A DNA stretch of 64,000 bases from Nocardia nova SH22a (GTDB taxonomy: Bacteria > Actinomycetota > Actinomycetes > Mycobacteriales > Mycobacteriaceae), in the NCBI RefSeq assembly GCF_000523235.1, contig NZ_CP006850.1, forward strand, positions 7,564,001 to 7,628,000, in the 5' to 3' direction. Below, piece by piece: positions 50,183 to 60,254 of the stretch; position 1 is the first letter of the stretch; each line of letters opens with the position of its first letter. The translations under genes were made by a program, and so were the position numbers. The notes under the pieces are model-generated. The model worked only from the letters and a program-made list of their open reading frames with translations. It had not been told where the DNA came from and did no database searches.

Positions 50183-51667
50183 GTGACCGCCGAACTGTTC
50201 GTTCTGCTCATCGTCGTCGTCACGGCTCTCGTTTTCGACTTCACCAACGGCTTCCACGACACAGCCAATGCCATGGCGACCTCGATCGCCACCGGCGCCT
50301 TGCGACCGCGCACCGCGGTGCTGTTGTCGGGCGGGCTGAATCTCATCGGCGCCTTCCTCAGCGTGGAGGTCGCCGCCACCGTCGCCGACGGCATCGTCCG
50401 GCTCGACGAGGTCGGCGGCGAGGATCTGCTGACGATCGTCTTCGCCGGACTCGTGGGCGGCATCCTGTGGAATCTGCTCACCTGGCTGTTCGGCCTGCCG
50501 TCGAGTTCGTCGCACGCCCTGTTCGGCGGATTGATCGGCGCCACCGTCGCGGCCCTGGGCTGGAGCGGGGTGATCTGGTCCGCGGGACACAAGGGGGTGC
50601 TGACCAAGATCATCGTGCCCGCCCTGCTCGCGCCGGTGGTGGCGGCGCTGGTCGCCGCGATCGGCACCTGGCTGGTCTATCGGATCACCCGCCGCAGCGA
50701 CCAGCGGGTGGTGAATCGCGGATTCCGATGGGGGCAGGTGGGTTCGGCGTCACTGGTCTCGCTGGCGCACGGCACCAACGACGCGCAGAAGACCATGGGC
50801 ATTATCTTCCTCGCGCTCATCGCCTACGGCTCCGCCCGGCCGTCGGATCAGCTGCCGCTGTGGGTGATCGTGGCCTGTGCCGTCGCCATCGCCGCGGGCA
50901 CCTCGCTGGGCGGCTGGCGGATCATCCGGACGCTGGGCAAGGGTCTGGTCGACATCACCCCGCCGCAGGGCCTGGCGGCCGAATCCACCAGTGCCGCGAT
51001 CATTCTCACCTCCGCGCATTTCGGCCTGCCGCTGTCGACCACGCAGACGGTGACCGGCGCGATCCTCGGCACCGGCGTCGGACGGCCCGGTGCGGAGGTG
51101 CGTTGGTCGGTGCTGGGCCGCATGGTCGTGGCGTGGGTGTTCACCCTGCCGCTGGCCGGAGTCGCGGGCGCGATCTGCTGGGCCATCGCGCACGGTATCG
51201 GCGGACTGGCCGGAGTGCTGGTGGTGTTCGGCATCCTGATCGTGCTGGCCGGGGTGATCTATCTGCGCTCGCGCCGCACACCCGTGCACGCGTCGAATGT
51301 GAACGAGCAGTGGACCAATCTACCGGGCGCGGGTCCGACCACCAACGGCGCTCCCGCTGCCGTGCCTGCCGATCCTGGTTCCACCGCACCCCGGGTACCG
51401 GATGCGGGCTCCGAGTCGCCGGAAGGCGATGACAGCGCGCCGGAGGTGGCCCACCTGGCCGAGGCGGGACCGAATCGAGCGCAGCCCGGCGCGTCCGCTC
51501 CGGAGCCGGACGCATCCGATGCGGGGCAGGCTCCTGCCGAGGAACCGTCGCAGAGTGCCGGACCGGACCACGCCGACGACCGGCGCGACAACGGCACCAC
51601 GCCTCGATCGGCCCCCCAGATCCGCGACGAATCCCAGCCTTCGCGCCACACCGCCAGGAATCTCTGA
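50183..51667 (+). CDS. pitA: Inorganic phosphate transporter, PiT family
   Basis: 494 residues from a GTG. About ten hydrophobic segments in residues 1-370 and the two duplicated PiT signatures: FDFTNGFHDTANAMATSIAT near residue 18 and VSLAHGTNDAQKTMGIIFLA near 193. The tail from about 375 is hydrophilic and Pro/Ala/Asp-rich, cytoplasmic, and longer than in most PiT proteins. It imports phosphate, usually as a metal-phosphate complex driven by protons. Its stop overlaps the next start (TGATG). Corresponds to Rv0545c. Confidence 0.93.
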   Translation: MTAELFVLLIVVVTALVFDFTNGFHDTANAMATSIATGALRPRTAVLLSGGLNLIGAFLSVEVAATVADGIVRLDEVGGEDLLTIVFAGLVGGILWNLLTWLFGLPSSSSHALFGGLIGATVAALGWSGVIWSAGHKGVLTKIIVPALLAPVVAALVAAIGTWLVYRITRRSDQRVVNRGFRWGQVGSASLVSLAHGTNDAQKTMGIIFLALIAYGSARPSDQLPLWVIVACAVAIAAGTSLGGWRIIRTLGKGLVDITPPQGLAAESTSAAIILTSAHFGLPLSTTQTVTGAILGTGVGRPGAEVRWSVLGRMVVAWVFTLPLAGVAGAICWAIAHGIGGLAGVLVVFGILIVLAGVIYLRSRRTPVHASNVNEQWTNLPGAGPTTNGAPAAVPADPGSTAPRVPDAGSESPEGDDSAPEVAHLAEAGPNRAQPGASAPEPDASDAGQAPAEEPSQSAGPDHADDRRDNGTTPRSAPQIRDESQPSRHTARNL

Positions 51668-51939
51668 TGCACACCCTGCTCGACGATCTGTCCGAATTAT
51701 GGCGCGTCACCCTGGCGGCACTGATCTTCGGAGCCGGACTGCCCGCGATCTTCGCGCTCGGCGTGGCCCTGCACTCGATCGCCGGTGATGCGCCGCCGTC
51801 CGCCGTCGTCCGCCGTCGTGCGGTCGCCACGGCCGCCGGATTGTGTTATGCGGTGGTACTGCTGACCGTCGTCGCCGGAGTGTTGTTCGTTGCCAAGGAT
51901 TTTCTGGCCGCGCGCCTCGGCATCCACCTGTTCGGTTGA
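51667..51939 (+). CDS. Small two-helix membrane protein (Rv0544c-like)
   Basis: 90 residues. Two membrane helices: WRVTLAALIFGAGLPAIFAL and ATAAGLCYAVVLLTVVAGVL, with a short loop of Arg residues between. Start codon overlaps the pitA stop by one base, so the two are translationally coupled. A small membrane protein (Rv0544c) occupies the same place in M. tuberculosis. It may be an accessory subunit of the transporter; function unknown. Confidence 0.82.
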   Translation: MHTLLDDLSELWRVTLAALIFGAGLPAIFALGVALHSIAGDAPPSAVVRRRAVATAAGLCYAVVLLTVVAGVLFVAKDFLAARLGIHLFG

Positions 51940-51948
51940 GAGGACATC

Positions 51949-52299
51949 GTGACCACCGGATCCGCATCACCACAGCAACCCGAACCCGCCGAAACGGCGC
52001 CGTCGGTACTGCAGAAGGTCCTGGGCTGGCTGCGCGCTGGATATCCGCAGGGTGTGCCCCAATCGGACTATGTCGCCCTGCTCGCGGTCCTGCACCGCCG
52101 CCTCACCGACTACGAGGTGCATCTGGTCGTCGAGGAGCTGGTCCGCGAACGCGCCGGTGACGACGAGATCGCCCGGCACGAGATCGAGGACGCCATCGCC
52201 CGAGTTGCCAAGGAGCTGCCGGGCGAGGACGATATCGCTCGAGTGGCCTCACACCTGGCAGCTGGTGGCTGGCCGCTGGCGACACCGACGTCGGATTGA
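51949..52299 (+). CDS. DUF3349-family protein (Rv0543c-like)
   Basis: 116 residues from a GTG preceded by GAGAGGACATC. The core matches DUF3349: VLQKVLGWLRAGYPQGVPQS, DYVALLAVLHRRLTDYEVHL, then EIEDAIARVAKELPGEDDIA and RVASHLAAGGWPLA. The family is a small helical bundle known from Rv0543c; role unknown. It lies 9 bp after the two-helix protein and before menE, the same order as in M. tuberculosis. Confidence 0.88.
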   Translation: MTTGSASPQQPEPAETAPSVLQKVLGWLRAGYPQGVPQSDYVALLAVLHRRLTDYEVHLVVEELVRERAGDDEIARHEIEDAIARVAKELPGEDDIARVASHLAAGGWPLATPTSD

Positions 52300-52374
52300 C
52301 CTTCCCCTCGATTCAGTGAAGGAAGTGCAGACCCGTTCACGGGTCGACGACCCCGACATGACAACATCGCGAAC

Positions 52375-53535
52375 GTGAGCACCACCCTGCGGACCCTCCC
52401 CATGCCCACCGGAGCCGCGCTGGGCGACATCATGCCGCATCTGCGTGCGGCACTGGAGGGCAACGGTCCGGCGTGGCTGCCGATCCCCACCGGCGATCGC
52501 CGGGAATCCCATCGCCTGTCCAGCGCATTGCGCCCCGGCGAACCGATCGATGACGATGTGGCCCTGGTGGTTACGACCTCCGGCACCACCGGCGTGCCCA
52601 AGGGCGCGATGCTCACCTCCGCCGCCCTGCGCGCCAGCGGTGACGCCACCCACGAACGCCTCGGCGGTCCCGGACAGTGGCTGCTGGCCCTGCCGACCCA
52701 TCACATCGCCGGTGTGCAGGTGCTGTTGCGCAGTATCCAGGCCGGTACCGAACCGGTCGTACTCGATGTGTCCGGCGGTTTCCTGCCCGGCGGGCTGGCG
52801 ACCGCGGTCGCGGGTATGACCGGAGACCGCCGCTACACCTCACTGGTGCCGACCCAGCTGATCAAGGCCCTCGACGATCCCGTCGGCGTCCAGGCGCTCG
52901 CGGCCCTGGACGCGGTGCTGGTCGGCGGCGCCGCCACCCCGCAACCGGTGCTCGACCGGGCCCGGGCGGCCGGAATCACCGTGGTCCGCACCTACGGGAT
53001 GAGCGAGACCTGCGGTGGTTGCGTCTACGAGGGCGTCCCGCTGCGCGGTGCCGAGGTGCGGATCGAGGACGGTCGCGTACTGCTCGGCGGCGCCATGCTC
53101 GCCAAGGGCTATCGCGGCATCCCCGATCATCCCGCCTTCGCCGAACCCGGCTGGTTCCGCACCGATGACGCCGGGACCTTCGACAACGGCGTGCTGACCA
53201 TCACCGGACGGCTGGACGAGGCCATCATGACCGGCGGACTGCTGGTGATCCCCCAGGTGGTCGAGGCCGTCCTGGCCACCCATCCGGCGATCAACGAGGC
53301 CGTCGTGCTGGGCCTGCCCGATGCCCGGCTGGGCCAGCGGGTCGCCGTCGCGGTGGTACCGAATCCGGGGGCCACGCCGACCCTGGACGAGTTGCGCGCG
53401 CACGTGGTCGCCGAGCTCGATCCGATTGCCGCACCCCGGGAGCTGGCGATCGTGGAAGAGATCCCGATGCGCGGCCCTGGCAAGCCCAACCGCGTGAAGT
53501 TACGCGAGCACCTGCTCGAGCAGATCACGCACTGA
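52375..53535 (+). CDS. menE: o-Succinylbenzoate-CoA ligase
   Basis: 386 residues, a short form of the AMP-forming ligase family lacking most of the usual N-terminal subdomain, as in other actinobacterial MenE. P-loop TTSGTTGVPKG (67-77), A5 motif TYGMSETCGGCVYEG, adenylate motif GWFRTDDAG and hinge ITGRLDEAIMTGG, then the catalytic Lys near the end in GPGKPNRVKLREHL. It activates o-succinylbenzoate with ATP and CoA to supply MenB. GTG start with no clear SD. Confidence 0.94.
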   Translation: MSTTLRTLPMPTGAALGDIMPHLRAALEGNGPAWLPIPTGDRRESHRLSSALRPGEPIDDDVALVVTTSGTTGVPKGAMLTSAALRASGDATHERLGGPGQWLLALPTHHIAGVQVLLRSIQAGTEPVVLDVSGGFLPGGLATAVAGMTGDRRYTSLVPTQLIKALDDPVGVQALAALDAVLVGGAATPQPVLDRARAAGITVVRTYGMSETCGGCVYEGVPLRGAEVRIEDGRVLLGGAMLAKGYRGIPDHPAFAEPGWFRTDDAGTFDNGVLTITGRLDEAIMTGGLLVIPQVVEAVLATHPAINEAVVLGLPDARLGQRVAVAVVPNPGATPTLDELRAHVVAELDPIAAPRELAIVEEIPMRGPGKPNRVKLREHLLEQITH

Positions 53536-53824
53536 GTAACCCCGCCGCACGACTTCGGTCGCCACGCACGTGTCCACGAGCCGCACTTCGGGGGCCGCAG
53601 GCCACCACGTCGGAGACACGAACACCACACCGAAGCCGGGCCACCGCGTCGATCTCGCAGGCCCGCACGGCCCTCGTGGATACGCGATCCGAAGCTGGCG
53701 AACACTGCCTGATCTGCGAAAACACGTCTGCGGGTCCGGTCGTGCAAGTGGACGGCGACCGGCTTGCGTCGGCACGCAACAGCGACGCAAGCCGGGTGCA
53801 AGACCGGCCCCGCACTGTTGTGGC
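53536..53824. other. Intergenic region between menE and the ABC transporter
   Basis: 289 bp. No clear hairpin terminator or promoter on the plus strand. A minus-strand frame (53500-53826) has GC-rich third positions and a plausible C-terminus ending RGYSVRDLLEQVLA but no recognisable domain, so no gene is called. Confidence 0.45.
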
Positions 53825-54841
53825 ATGACTTCTTACGCACCTGCTGAAGCACTCGCCATCGAGGCGGACGGGCTGGTCAAGGTCTTCGGGGAACAGCGGG
53901 CCGTCGACGGCGTGAGCCTGGCGGTGCCGCAGGGCGCCGTCTACGGCGTGCTCGGTCCGAACGGGGCCGGTAAGACCACCACCATCCGCATGCTCGCCAC
54001 CCTGCTGCGGCCCGACGGCGGCCGGGCCCGGATCTTCGGCCGCGACGTGGTGGCCGAACCGACCGCGGTCCGCTCGCTCATCGGCGTCACCGGGCAGTAC
54101 GCCTCGGTCGACGAAAAGCTCAGCGCCACCGAGAATCTGATGATCTTCTCCCGGCTGCTCGGGCTCAGCCGCACCGACGCCAAGCGCAAATCGGCCGAAC
54201 TGCTCGAGGAATTCGGCCTCACCGAGGCCGCGAACAAGGCCCTGGAGAACTTCTCCGGCGGTATGCGGCGCCGGCTCGATCTGGCGGCCAGCCTGATCGC
54301 GACCCCGCCGCTGCTGTTCCTCGACGAGCCCACCACCGGCCTGGATCCGCGCACACGCGCCCAGATGTGGGAGACCATCCGCCGCCTGGTCCGCGAGGGC
54401 GCGACCGTGCTGCTGACCACGCAGTATCTGGACGAGGCCGATCAGCTGGCCGATCGCATCGCGGTCATCGACCGCGGCAAGGTCATCGCCGACGGCACCT
54501 CCGACGAGCTCAAGAGTTCGGTCGGCCAGTCGGCCCTGCAGATCACCGTCGCCGACCGCACCCGGATCGAACAGGCCCGCACCGTGATCGGGGACTTTCT
54601 CTCCCGCGCGGAGGGCAAGTTGGTCGAAGCCGCCATCTCGCCCGAGGCCGGGCGGATCACCGCACCGCTCAGCGATCCGGGCGTCACCGCCGATCTGCTG
54701 ATCCGGCTGCGCGACAACGATGTTCGCGTCGACGAGATCACCGTGAGCAAGCCGAGCCTGGACGAGGTGTTCTTCGCCATCACCGGCCACGGCGCCGAAT
54801 CCGAGGACACAGCAGCCGAATCCGAGACCGACGCGGCGTGA
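53825..54841 (+). CDS. Drug-efflux ABC transporter ATP-binding protein (DrrA type)
   Basis: 338 residues from the ATG at 53825. ABC ATPase with Walker [21 protein letters not shown], signature [20 protein letters not shown], Walker [21 protein letters not shown] and the H-loop position replaced by Gln in [13 protein letters not shown], as is normal for DrrA-like proteins. The C-terminal DrrA-type domain (about 240-315) ends with [13 protein letters not shown]. It pairs with the downstream permease. Such pairs export daunorubicin-like drugs or lipids; the real substrate is unknown. Confidence 0.92.
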   Translation: MTSYAPAEALAIEADGLVKVFGEQRAVDGVSLAVPQGAVYGVLGPNGAGKTTTIRMLATLLRPDGGRARIFGRDVVAEPTAVRSLIGVTGQYASVDEKLSATENLMIFSRLLGLSRTDAKRKSAELLEEFGLTEAANKALENFSGGMRRRLDLAASLIATPPLLFLDEPTTGLDPRTRAQMWETIRRLVREGATVLLTTQYLDEADQLADRIAVIDRGKVIADGTSDELKSSVGQSALQITVADRTRIEQARTVIGDFLSRAEGKLVEAAISPEAGRITAPLSDPGVTADLLIRLRDNDVRVDEITVSKPSLDEVFFAITGHGAESEDTAAESETDAA

Positions 54842-54890
54842 GCGCGAACGTCGCCTCTCCCACACCTCCCGAACTCCCGAAGGACATACC

Positions 54891-55733
54891 GTGACCACCA
54901 CACTTCCCGCTCCCGGTACCACCGGGCGGCACGCCGCGCGTGCATCGATTCCCGATGTGAGCAACCACATTTCGCTCCGCCAGACCATCGCCAATTCGAT
55001 GACGATGGCCTACCGCGGCATCCTCAAGATCAAACACAATCCGGAACAGCTGTTCGATGTCACCATCCAGCCGATCCTGTTCACGGCGCTGTTCGCCTAC
55101 ATCTTCGGCGGCGCGATCGGTGGCAGCGTGCACGCCTATCTACCGGTGCTGATTCCGGGCATCCTGGTCCAGACGGTCGTGCTCACCTCGGTCGTCACCG
55201 GCACCCAGCTCCGTGAGGACATGGACAAAGGCGTCTTCGATCGCTTCAAATCCCTTCCCATCGCCCGGGTTTCGGCCCTGGCCGGTGCGCTGGTCGCCGA
55301 TATGGTGCGCTACGGCCTGGCGACCACCCTCACCGTGGTGGTCGGCCTGATCCTCGGCTATCGGCCCGCGGGCGGTGTGGTCGGTGTCGTCGTCGCCGGA
55401 CTGGTCGTCGTGTTCTGTTCGTTCGCCGTGAGCTGGATCTGGGCTCTCGTGGGTGTCACCGGTAAGAGCGCCGCTTCGGTGCAGGGCATCTCGATGATGA
55501 TCATGTTCCCGCTGACCTTCATGTCGGGCGCGTTCGCACTCGTCAGCACCATGCCGGGCTGGATGCAGGCCATCAACAAGGCCAATCCCGTGTACTACAT
55601 GGTGAATTCGTGCCGCGAACTGATGAACGGCAACGTGTACAGCAGCAATCTGCTGTGGTGCCTGGTCGGATCCGTCGTGGTGATCGCGATCTTCGCACCG
55701 CTGGCCATCCGAGCCTACATGCGCCGGGCATAG
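54891..55733 (+). CDS. Drug-efflux ABC-2 permease (DrrB type)
   Basis: 280 residues from a GTG, 49 bp after the ATPase. ABC-2 permease with six hydrophobic segments; typical phrases are TMAYRGILKIKHNPEQLFDV, QPILFTALFAYIFGGAIGGS, YLPVLIPGILVQTVVLTSVV and DMDKGVFDRFKSLPIARVSA. It makes the membrane part of the exporter and ends at a near-ideal terminator. Possible regulator: the large AfsR-like gene that converges with it. Confidence 0.92.
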   Translation: MTTTLPAPGTTGRHAARASIPDVSNHISLRQTIANSMTMAYRGILKIKHNPEQLFDVTIQPILFTALFAYIFGGAIGGSVHAYLPVLIPGILVQTVVLTSVVTGTQLREDMDKGVFDRFKSLPIARVSALAGALVADMVRYGLATTLTVVVGLILGYRPAGGVVGVVVAGLVVVFCSFAVSWIWALVGVTGKSAASVQGISMMIMFPLTFMSGAFALVSTMPGWMQAINKANPVYYMVNSCRELMNGNVYSSNLLWCLVGSVVVIAIFAPLAIRAYMRRA

Positions 55734-55750
55734 CACGCGCCATCGGCGAA

Positions 55751-55786
55751 ACTGTCCGCCGGTCACGAAAGTGACCGGCGGACAGT
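55751..55786. terminator. Bidirectional terminator, perfect 16-bp stem
   Basis: Arms 55751-55766 and 55771-55786 pair perfectly around a GAAA tetraloop, between the permease and the convergent AfsR-like gene. Confidence 0.88.
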
Positions 55787-55810
55787 CGTATTCGCTCAGG
55801 GCCACAACGG

Positions 55811-58800
55811 TCAGGCAAGCAACCGCTCGAGGTCCGGCAGCAGCGTCAGGAACCGGACCGCCGCCGTGTGTCTGCTCATCCCCGATATCGCTCGCTGCCC
55901 CGCCTCGATGACCTCCGCGCCGACCCGTTCGGTCGCCACAGCCAGGTGCCGACTCCAGTGCATCGACGAATAGTCCTGGCGCCCTACCGCTTTCTGCGCG
56001 ATGGCCAGCAACTCCGCACCCAGCCGAGAATCCCCGCCGGTGTGGATCAGATAGGAGCCGAGCGCACCCGCCGCACCACCGATCTGCGGCAGATCGGTGA
56101 ACTGGGTCAGCCGTTCCTCAGCCGCGCGGACGATCTCGAGCGCCAGCGTCGGCACCTCGCGCACCGCGTCGTTGAGCACATGGGCGTCCAGCACCGCGGC
56201 GGCGACGATGATGTCGCCGGGTCCGGGGCCCGCCACCGAGATCGGCCAGCCGAACAGCTCCAGGCTGCGCCGGAAGGCGAGCAGCCCGCGCTCGATATGT
56301 CCTTCCGCCAGATCGAGTTCGGCGAGCCCCGCGACCACCGCCGCCTTGCGTTGATTCGGCGCGGTCACCGGTTCGTCGACGCCGACACCGTCGTCCACGA
56401 TGCCGAGTGCGAGTTCCAGCTCACGCCGCGCCTCGGCCAGGTGTCCGGTGCCGACCATCGAGATCGCGAGGAAGCTGGACAGTTCCACGCTCTCCTCGTA
56501 GCAGCGCAGCTCCCGCATCAGCTCCGCGGCACGGCGGTAGTAACCCACCGCCTCCTCGTATCGCGCTGCCTGCGAGGCGATCTGGCCCAGATGCTGACAG
56601 CACATCGCCGTACCCCACGCGTCGCGCCCGTCGACGAGGGCGAGCAGTTGCTTCGCATCGCGGGTCGAGCCCGCCATGTAACTGGCGTTCTCCCGTAGGT
56701 TCGCGCGGATCATCAGGGCCAGCGACCGGGTCATCTCGTCCTCGACGCGGGTACCGGCGGCGAGCCGCCGCACCGCCTGCCCCAGAACGACCGGCGCGCA
56801 GAGCAATTCGGCCAGGAACCGGAGGGCGGGGCGCAGATCGTCGCGGGCCAGCAGGCGGCGGGCCCGCACCCGGATGATCGCGAGGGGACGCAGACCGGCG
56901 TCGGCGAAGGCCAGATGCATCGCGAGGAAGACATGGGCCAGCATCTCGAGATCGGCGGCGCCGGATGGGCGCGCGCCGGTCGGCGACGGCACCGCCACCA
57001 CGCGCGGCGCCCAGTTCATCAACTCCATGTGCGCACCGCGCATCACCCACAGCACGGCGATCGGCCCGAAGATCGTGTAGATGGTGCCGGAATCGCCGGT
57101 GTCGAGGGCATGGCGCAGCACCGACAGCAGATTGTCGAGTTCGGCGGCGAACGACAGCACCACCCGGACCTGCTCGGGACCGTCGTACGCGCACACCGCG
57201 TCGTGGACGAATTCCCTTGCCCAGCCGCACATCCGGTCCATCACCAGATCGGCCTCACCGGCCTCGGACAGCTGTTCCTCACCGAATTCGCGGACGGTTT
57301 CCAGCATCCGGTAGCGGGTGTCGATCGCATCGTCGTCGGCCAGGACCGTCAGCAGCGACTGGCCCACCAGACCGTCCACGGCCGCCACCGCGTCCAGCAC
57401 ATCCGGTCCCCCGGCCACGAATTCGGCCGCGCGCAAGGTGAATCCGCCCGGGAACCGGCACAAACGCCGCAACGCCACCCGCTGCTCGGGTTCGAGCAGA
57501 TTCCAGCTCCACTCGATCACCGCGTGCAGGGTGCGATGGCGTTCGGGTGAGCTGCGATCACCCGAACGCAGCAGGGCGAAGCGATGTTCGAGCCGGGACT
57601 CGATCTCCTCGACGCTCATGGCCCGCACCCGGGCGGCGGCCAGTTCGATCGCCAGCGGCAGGCCGTCGAGGGTGCGGCACAGCCGCGCCACCACCTCCGG
57701 ATCCAGTCGCGCCGAGGGCCGCACCGCGCGCGCCCGGCTGACGAACAGTTCGGTCGCGGGCGAACCCTGCGCATCGATCGCCAACGGCGGCAACGGATAT
57801 ACCGTCTCCGCCGTGATCGCCAACGGGGCGCGGCTGGTGGCCACGACGGTCAACTGCTCACAGCTGCCGACGAGATCGGCGACCACCTCGGCCACGGCGT
57901 CGATGAGATGTTCGCAGTTGTCCAGAATCAGCACCATCGGCCGCAGCGACAGGGCCTCGCGCAACCGCCGCTTGCCGTCGACGGTCGGGTTGCGGCGCAG
58001 CACATTGGTATCGCGCGTGTATTCGTTGACACCGAGGACCGCACCGATCGCATTCTCGATCTCGGCACAGGTCACCGTCATGCGCTCGGCGGGCGTTCCC
58101 TCGGAATCGGCACGCAGCGAAGCCAATTCGACCAGGGTGACCGGTAATCGCTGAGACAACCGGAGGCCGAGTTCGTTCGCGACCCGGGTCTTTCCGGTAC
58201 CGCCCGGCCCGAGCACCGTCGTCACCCGGAATTCCCCGACGAGCTTCTCCAGCTCCCGCAGATCGCTCTCGCGGCCGAGCAGCGGATTGGGCGCAGCGCG
58301 CAGCCCCAGGGCCGTATTCGGCAGGGCGGCAGTGGGTTCCGGACGATCTTCGGGTGTCAGGGCGTGCTGTGCGGACGAGACCCGTTGCACCGCCGAAGCC
58401 GGTGCGGGGCGGGGCGGTGGCTGATCTCCACGCAGGATCGAGGTGTTCAACGCCACCAGAGCCGGTCCCGGGTCCGTACCCAGTTCCTCGCCGAGCCGCG
58501 TCCGCAACCCCGCGAAGACCTCCAGCGCCTCATTGGCGCGGCCGTCGGTGGCGAGCAGGCGCATCAGGGTGGCGTGGGCGGGTTCGTCGAGTGGTTCGAC
58601 CGCCGCGGACCGGCGTGCCACCCGCAGGGCGCCCTCGATATCCCCGGCGGACTCGCGCGCCGACAGTTCCAGCACGTCCAGCGCCGACGCGCGGGCCGCG
58701 GCGAGTTCGCGGACCTCGTCGGCGACCGGGCCGGGCGGCAGATCGGCGCCCGGTTCCCCTCGCCACAGTCCGCGGGCGCGCAGCACACGGTCGAGACATC

Positions 58801-59227
58801 CGGCGCTGTCGCCGCTTTCGAGCCGCTGCCGCGCCTCCCGTTCCAGCACCTGCGCCATACTCAGATCGACCTGATCGGAGTTCATCAGCAACCGGTAACC
58901 GGCCGGGCCGATTTCCAACGCTCCCTCCGGGAGCGCCGAACGCAACCGCGAGACCTGGGTGTGCAGCGCGTTCATCGGCGCGCGCGGCGGCTGTTCACCC
59001 CAGACGTCGTCGATCAGCGCCTGCGCGCTGCGGCTGCGGCCCGGCTGCACGGCCAGTGCGGCGACCAGCAGCCGCGCCCGCGCACCGGGCACCGTGACCA
59101 GATCCGCGTCCCGGCGCAGCGCGATCTCACCAAGAACGGCTACCCGGATTCCGGACAGCGCCGGACCCCGGCCGTCCGGCCGGGTGTGCGCGCTCGTGTC
59201 CGCGGAACCGCTGTGATCAGAAAACAT
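55811..59227 (-). CDS. AfsR/SARP-like regulator: BTAD, NB-ARC-type ATPase and TPR-like repeats
   Basis: 1138 residues. Order: an OmpR-like winged helix (about 27-115, RVAVLGEIALRRDADLVTVP; SAQALIDDVWGEQPPRAPMN), the BTAD bacterial activator domain (about 118-265, VDLSMAQVLEREARQRLESG; RRSAAVEPLDEPAHATLMRL), a STAND ATPase with Walker A TVLGPGGTGKTRVANELGL and Walker B PMVLILDNCEHLIDAVAE, then a helical repeat region to the C-terminus. The NB-ARC-like GLPLAIELAAARVRAMS motif is clear. Such proteins switch on secondary metabolism or stress genes when bound to ATP and a signal. It shares a 153-bp A/T-rich promoter region with divergent menA. Confidence 0.9.
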   Translation of the reverse strand: MFSDHSGSADTSAHTRPDGRGPALSGIRVAVLGEIALRRDADLVTVPGARARLLVAALAVQPGRSRSAQALIDDVWGEQPPRAPMNALHTQVSRLRSALPEGALEIGPAGYRLLMNSDQVDLSMAQVLEREARQRLESGDSAGCLDRVLRARGLWRGEPGADLPPGPVADEVRELAAARASALDVLELSARESAGDIEGALRVARRSAAVEPLDEPAHATLMRLLATDGRANEALEVFAGLRTRLGEELGTDPGPALVALNTSILRGDQPPPRPAPASAVQRVSSAQHALTPEDRPEPTAALPNTALGLRAAPNPLLGRESDLRELEKLVGEFRVTTVLGPGGTGKTRVANELGLRLSQRLPVTLVELASLRADSEGTPAERMTVTCAEIENAIGAVLGVNEYTRDTNVLRRNPTVDGKRRLREALSLRPMVLILDNCEHLIDAVAEVVADLVGSCEQLTVVATSRAPLAITAETVYPLPPLAIDAQGSPATELFVSRARAVRPSARLDPEVVARLCRTLDGLPLAIELAAARVRAMSVEEIESRLEHRFALLRSGDRSSPERHRTLHAVIEWSWNLLEPEQRVALRRLCRFPGGFTLRAAEFVAGGPDVLDAVAAVDGLVGQSLLTVLADDDAIDTRYRMLETVREFGEEQLSEAGEADLVMDRMCGWAREFVHDAVCAYDGPEQVRVVLSFAAELDNLLSVLRHALDTGDSGTIYTIFGPIAVLWVMRGAHMELMNWAPRVVAVPSPTGARPSGAADLEMLAHVFLAMHLAFADAGLRPLAIIRVRARRLLARDDLRPALRFLAELLCAPVVLGQAVRRLAAGTRVEDEMTRSLALMIRANLRENASYMAGSTRDAKQLLALVDGRDAWGTAMCCQHLGQIASQAARYEEAVGYYRRAAELMRELRCYEESVELSSFLAISMVGTGHLAEARRELELALGIVDDGVGVDEPVTAPNQRKAAVVAGLAELDLAEGHIERGLLAFRRSLELFGWPISVAGPGPGDIIVAAAVLDAHVLNDAVREVPTLALEIVRAAEERLTQFTDLPQIGGAAGALGSYLIHTGGDSRLGAELLAIAQKAVGRQDYSSMHWSRHLAVATERVGAEVIEAGQRAISGMSRHTAAVRFLTLLPDLERLLA

Positions 59228-59380
59228 GCCATCGCAATCGTATGTGGCCCGTCGAGTGTTTTACGGGTGCGGCGAACCACACCCACCACGCAGTACTTTA
59301 CTCCGATATATCGCAATATTCTTACCGAGCGCGAGAACACTGCGCTGCCGCCTCCGGCCCACCACCATTAGGCTGCGCAC

Positions 59381-60250
59381 ATGGCTAGTGCTGCACAATG
59401 GCTCGAAGGCGCCCGTCCGCGGACGTTGCCCAATGCGATCGCCCCGGTCCTGGTCGGAACCGGCGCGGCAGCGTCACTGGATGCCGCGGTGTGGTGGAAG
59501 GCGCTGCTGAGCCTGCTGGTCTCGCTGGCCCTGATCATCGGCGTGAACTTCGCCAACGACTACTCCGACGGAATTCGCGGCACCGACGACGAGCGGGTCG
59601 GACCGCTGCGGCTGGTCGGTTCGGGACTCGCGAGTCCCGCCGCGGTCCGCGGCGCGGCCTTCGCCTGCCTCGGCGTCGGCGCGATCTTCGGACTGATCCT
59701 GGTGTTCACCACCGCGTGGTGGCTACTGCTCATCGGCGCCGCCTGCCTGGCGGGCGCCTGGTTCTACACCGGTGGCAGTAAGCCCTACGGCTACAGCGGT
59801 TTCGGTGAGATCGCGGTCTTCGTCTTCTTCGGCCTGATCGCGGTGCTGGGCACCGAGTTCGTGCAGGCCGAGCGGGTCGAATGGGCCGGTCTCGTCGGCG
59901 CCGTCGCCGTCGGCGCCTTCTCCAGCGCGGTGCTGGTGACCAACAATCTGCGCGACATCCCCACCGATTCGGTGACCGGGAAGACCACCCTCGCGGTGAA
60001 ACTCGGCGATACCCGCACCCGCACACTGCATCTGGTGCTGATGGCGGTGCCGTTCATCGCCACGCTGGCACTGACCGTGCGCACCCCGTGGGCACTGGCC
60101 GGACTGCTCGCGATTCCGCTGGCCGTCCGATCCAATGCCCCGGTGCGCGGCGGTGAGCAGGGACCCGGTCTGATTCCGTCGCTGCGCGACACCGGCCTCG
60201 CCATGCTGGCGTGGTCACTGCTGACCGCGCTGGCGCTGAGCATCGGCTGA
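59381..60250 (+). CDS. menA: 1,4-dihydroxy-2-naphthoate polyprenyltransferase
   Basis: 289 residues, UbiA-type membrane prenyltransferase with about eight to nine helices. First Asp-rich motif [17 protein letters not shown] (N56, D60, D63), second [20 protein letters not shown]. It joins DHNA and the polyprenyl diphosphate, forming demethylmenaquinone for MenG. A -10 (TAGGCT, 59369-59374) ends seven bases before the ATG, so the message is probably leaderless. Corresponds to Rv0534c. Confidence 0.95.
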   Translation: MASAAQWLEGARPRTLPNAIAPVLVGTGAAASLDAAVWWKALLSLLVSLALIIGVNFANDYSDGIRGTDDERVGPLRLVGSGLASPAAVRGAAFACLGVGAIFGLILVFTTAWWLLLIGAACLAGAWFYTGGSKPYGYSGFGEIAVFVFFGLIAVLGTEFVQAERVEWAGLVGAVAVGAFSSAVLVTNNLRDIPTDSVTGKTTLAVKLGDTRTRTLHLVLMAVPFIATLALTVRTPWALAGLLAIPLAVRSNAPVRGGEQGPGLIPSLRDTGLAMLAWSLLTALALSIG

Positions 60251-60254
60251 GAGC

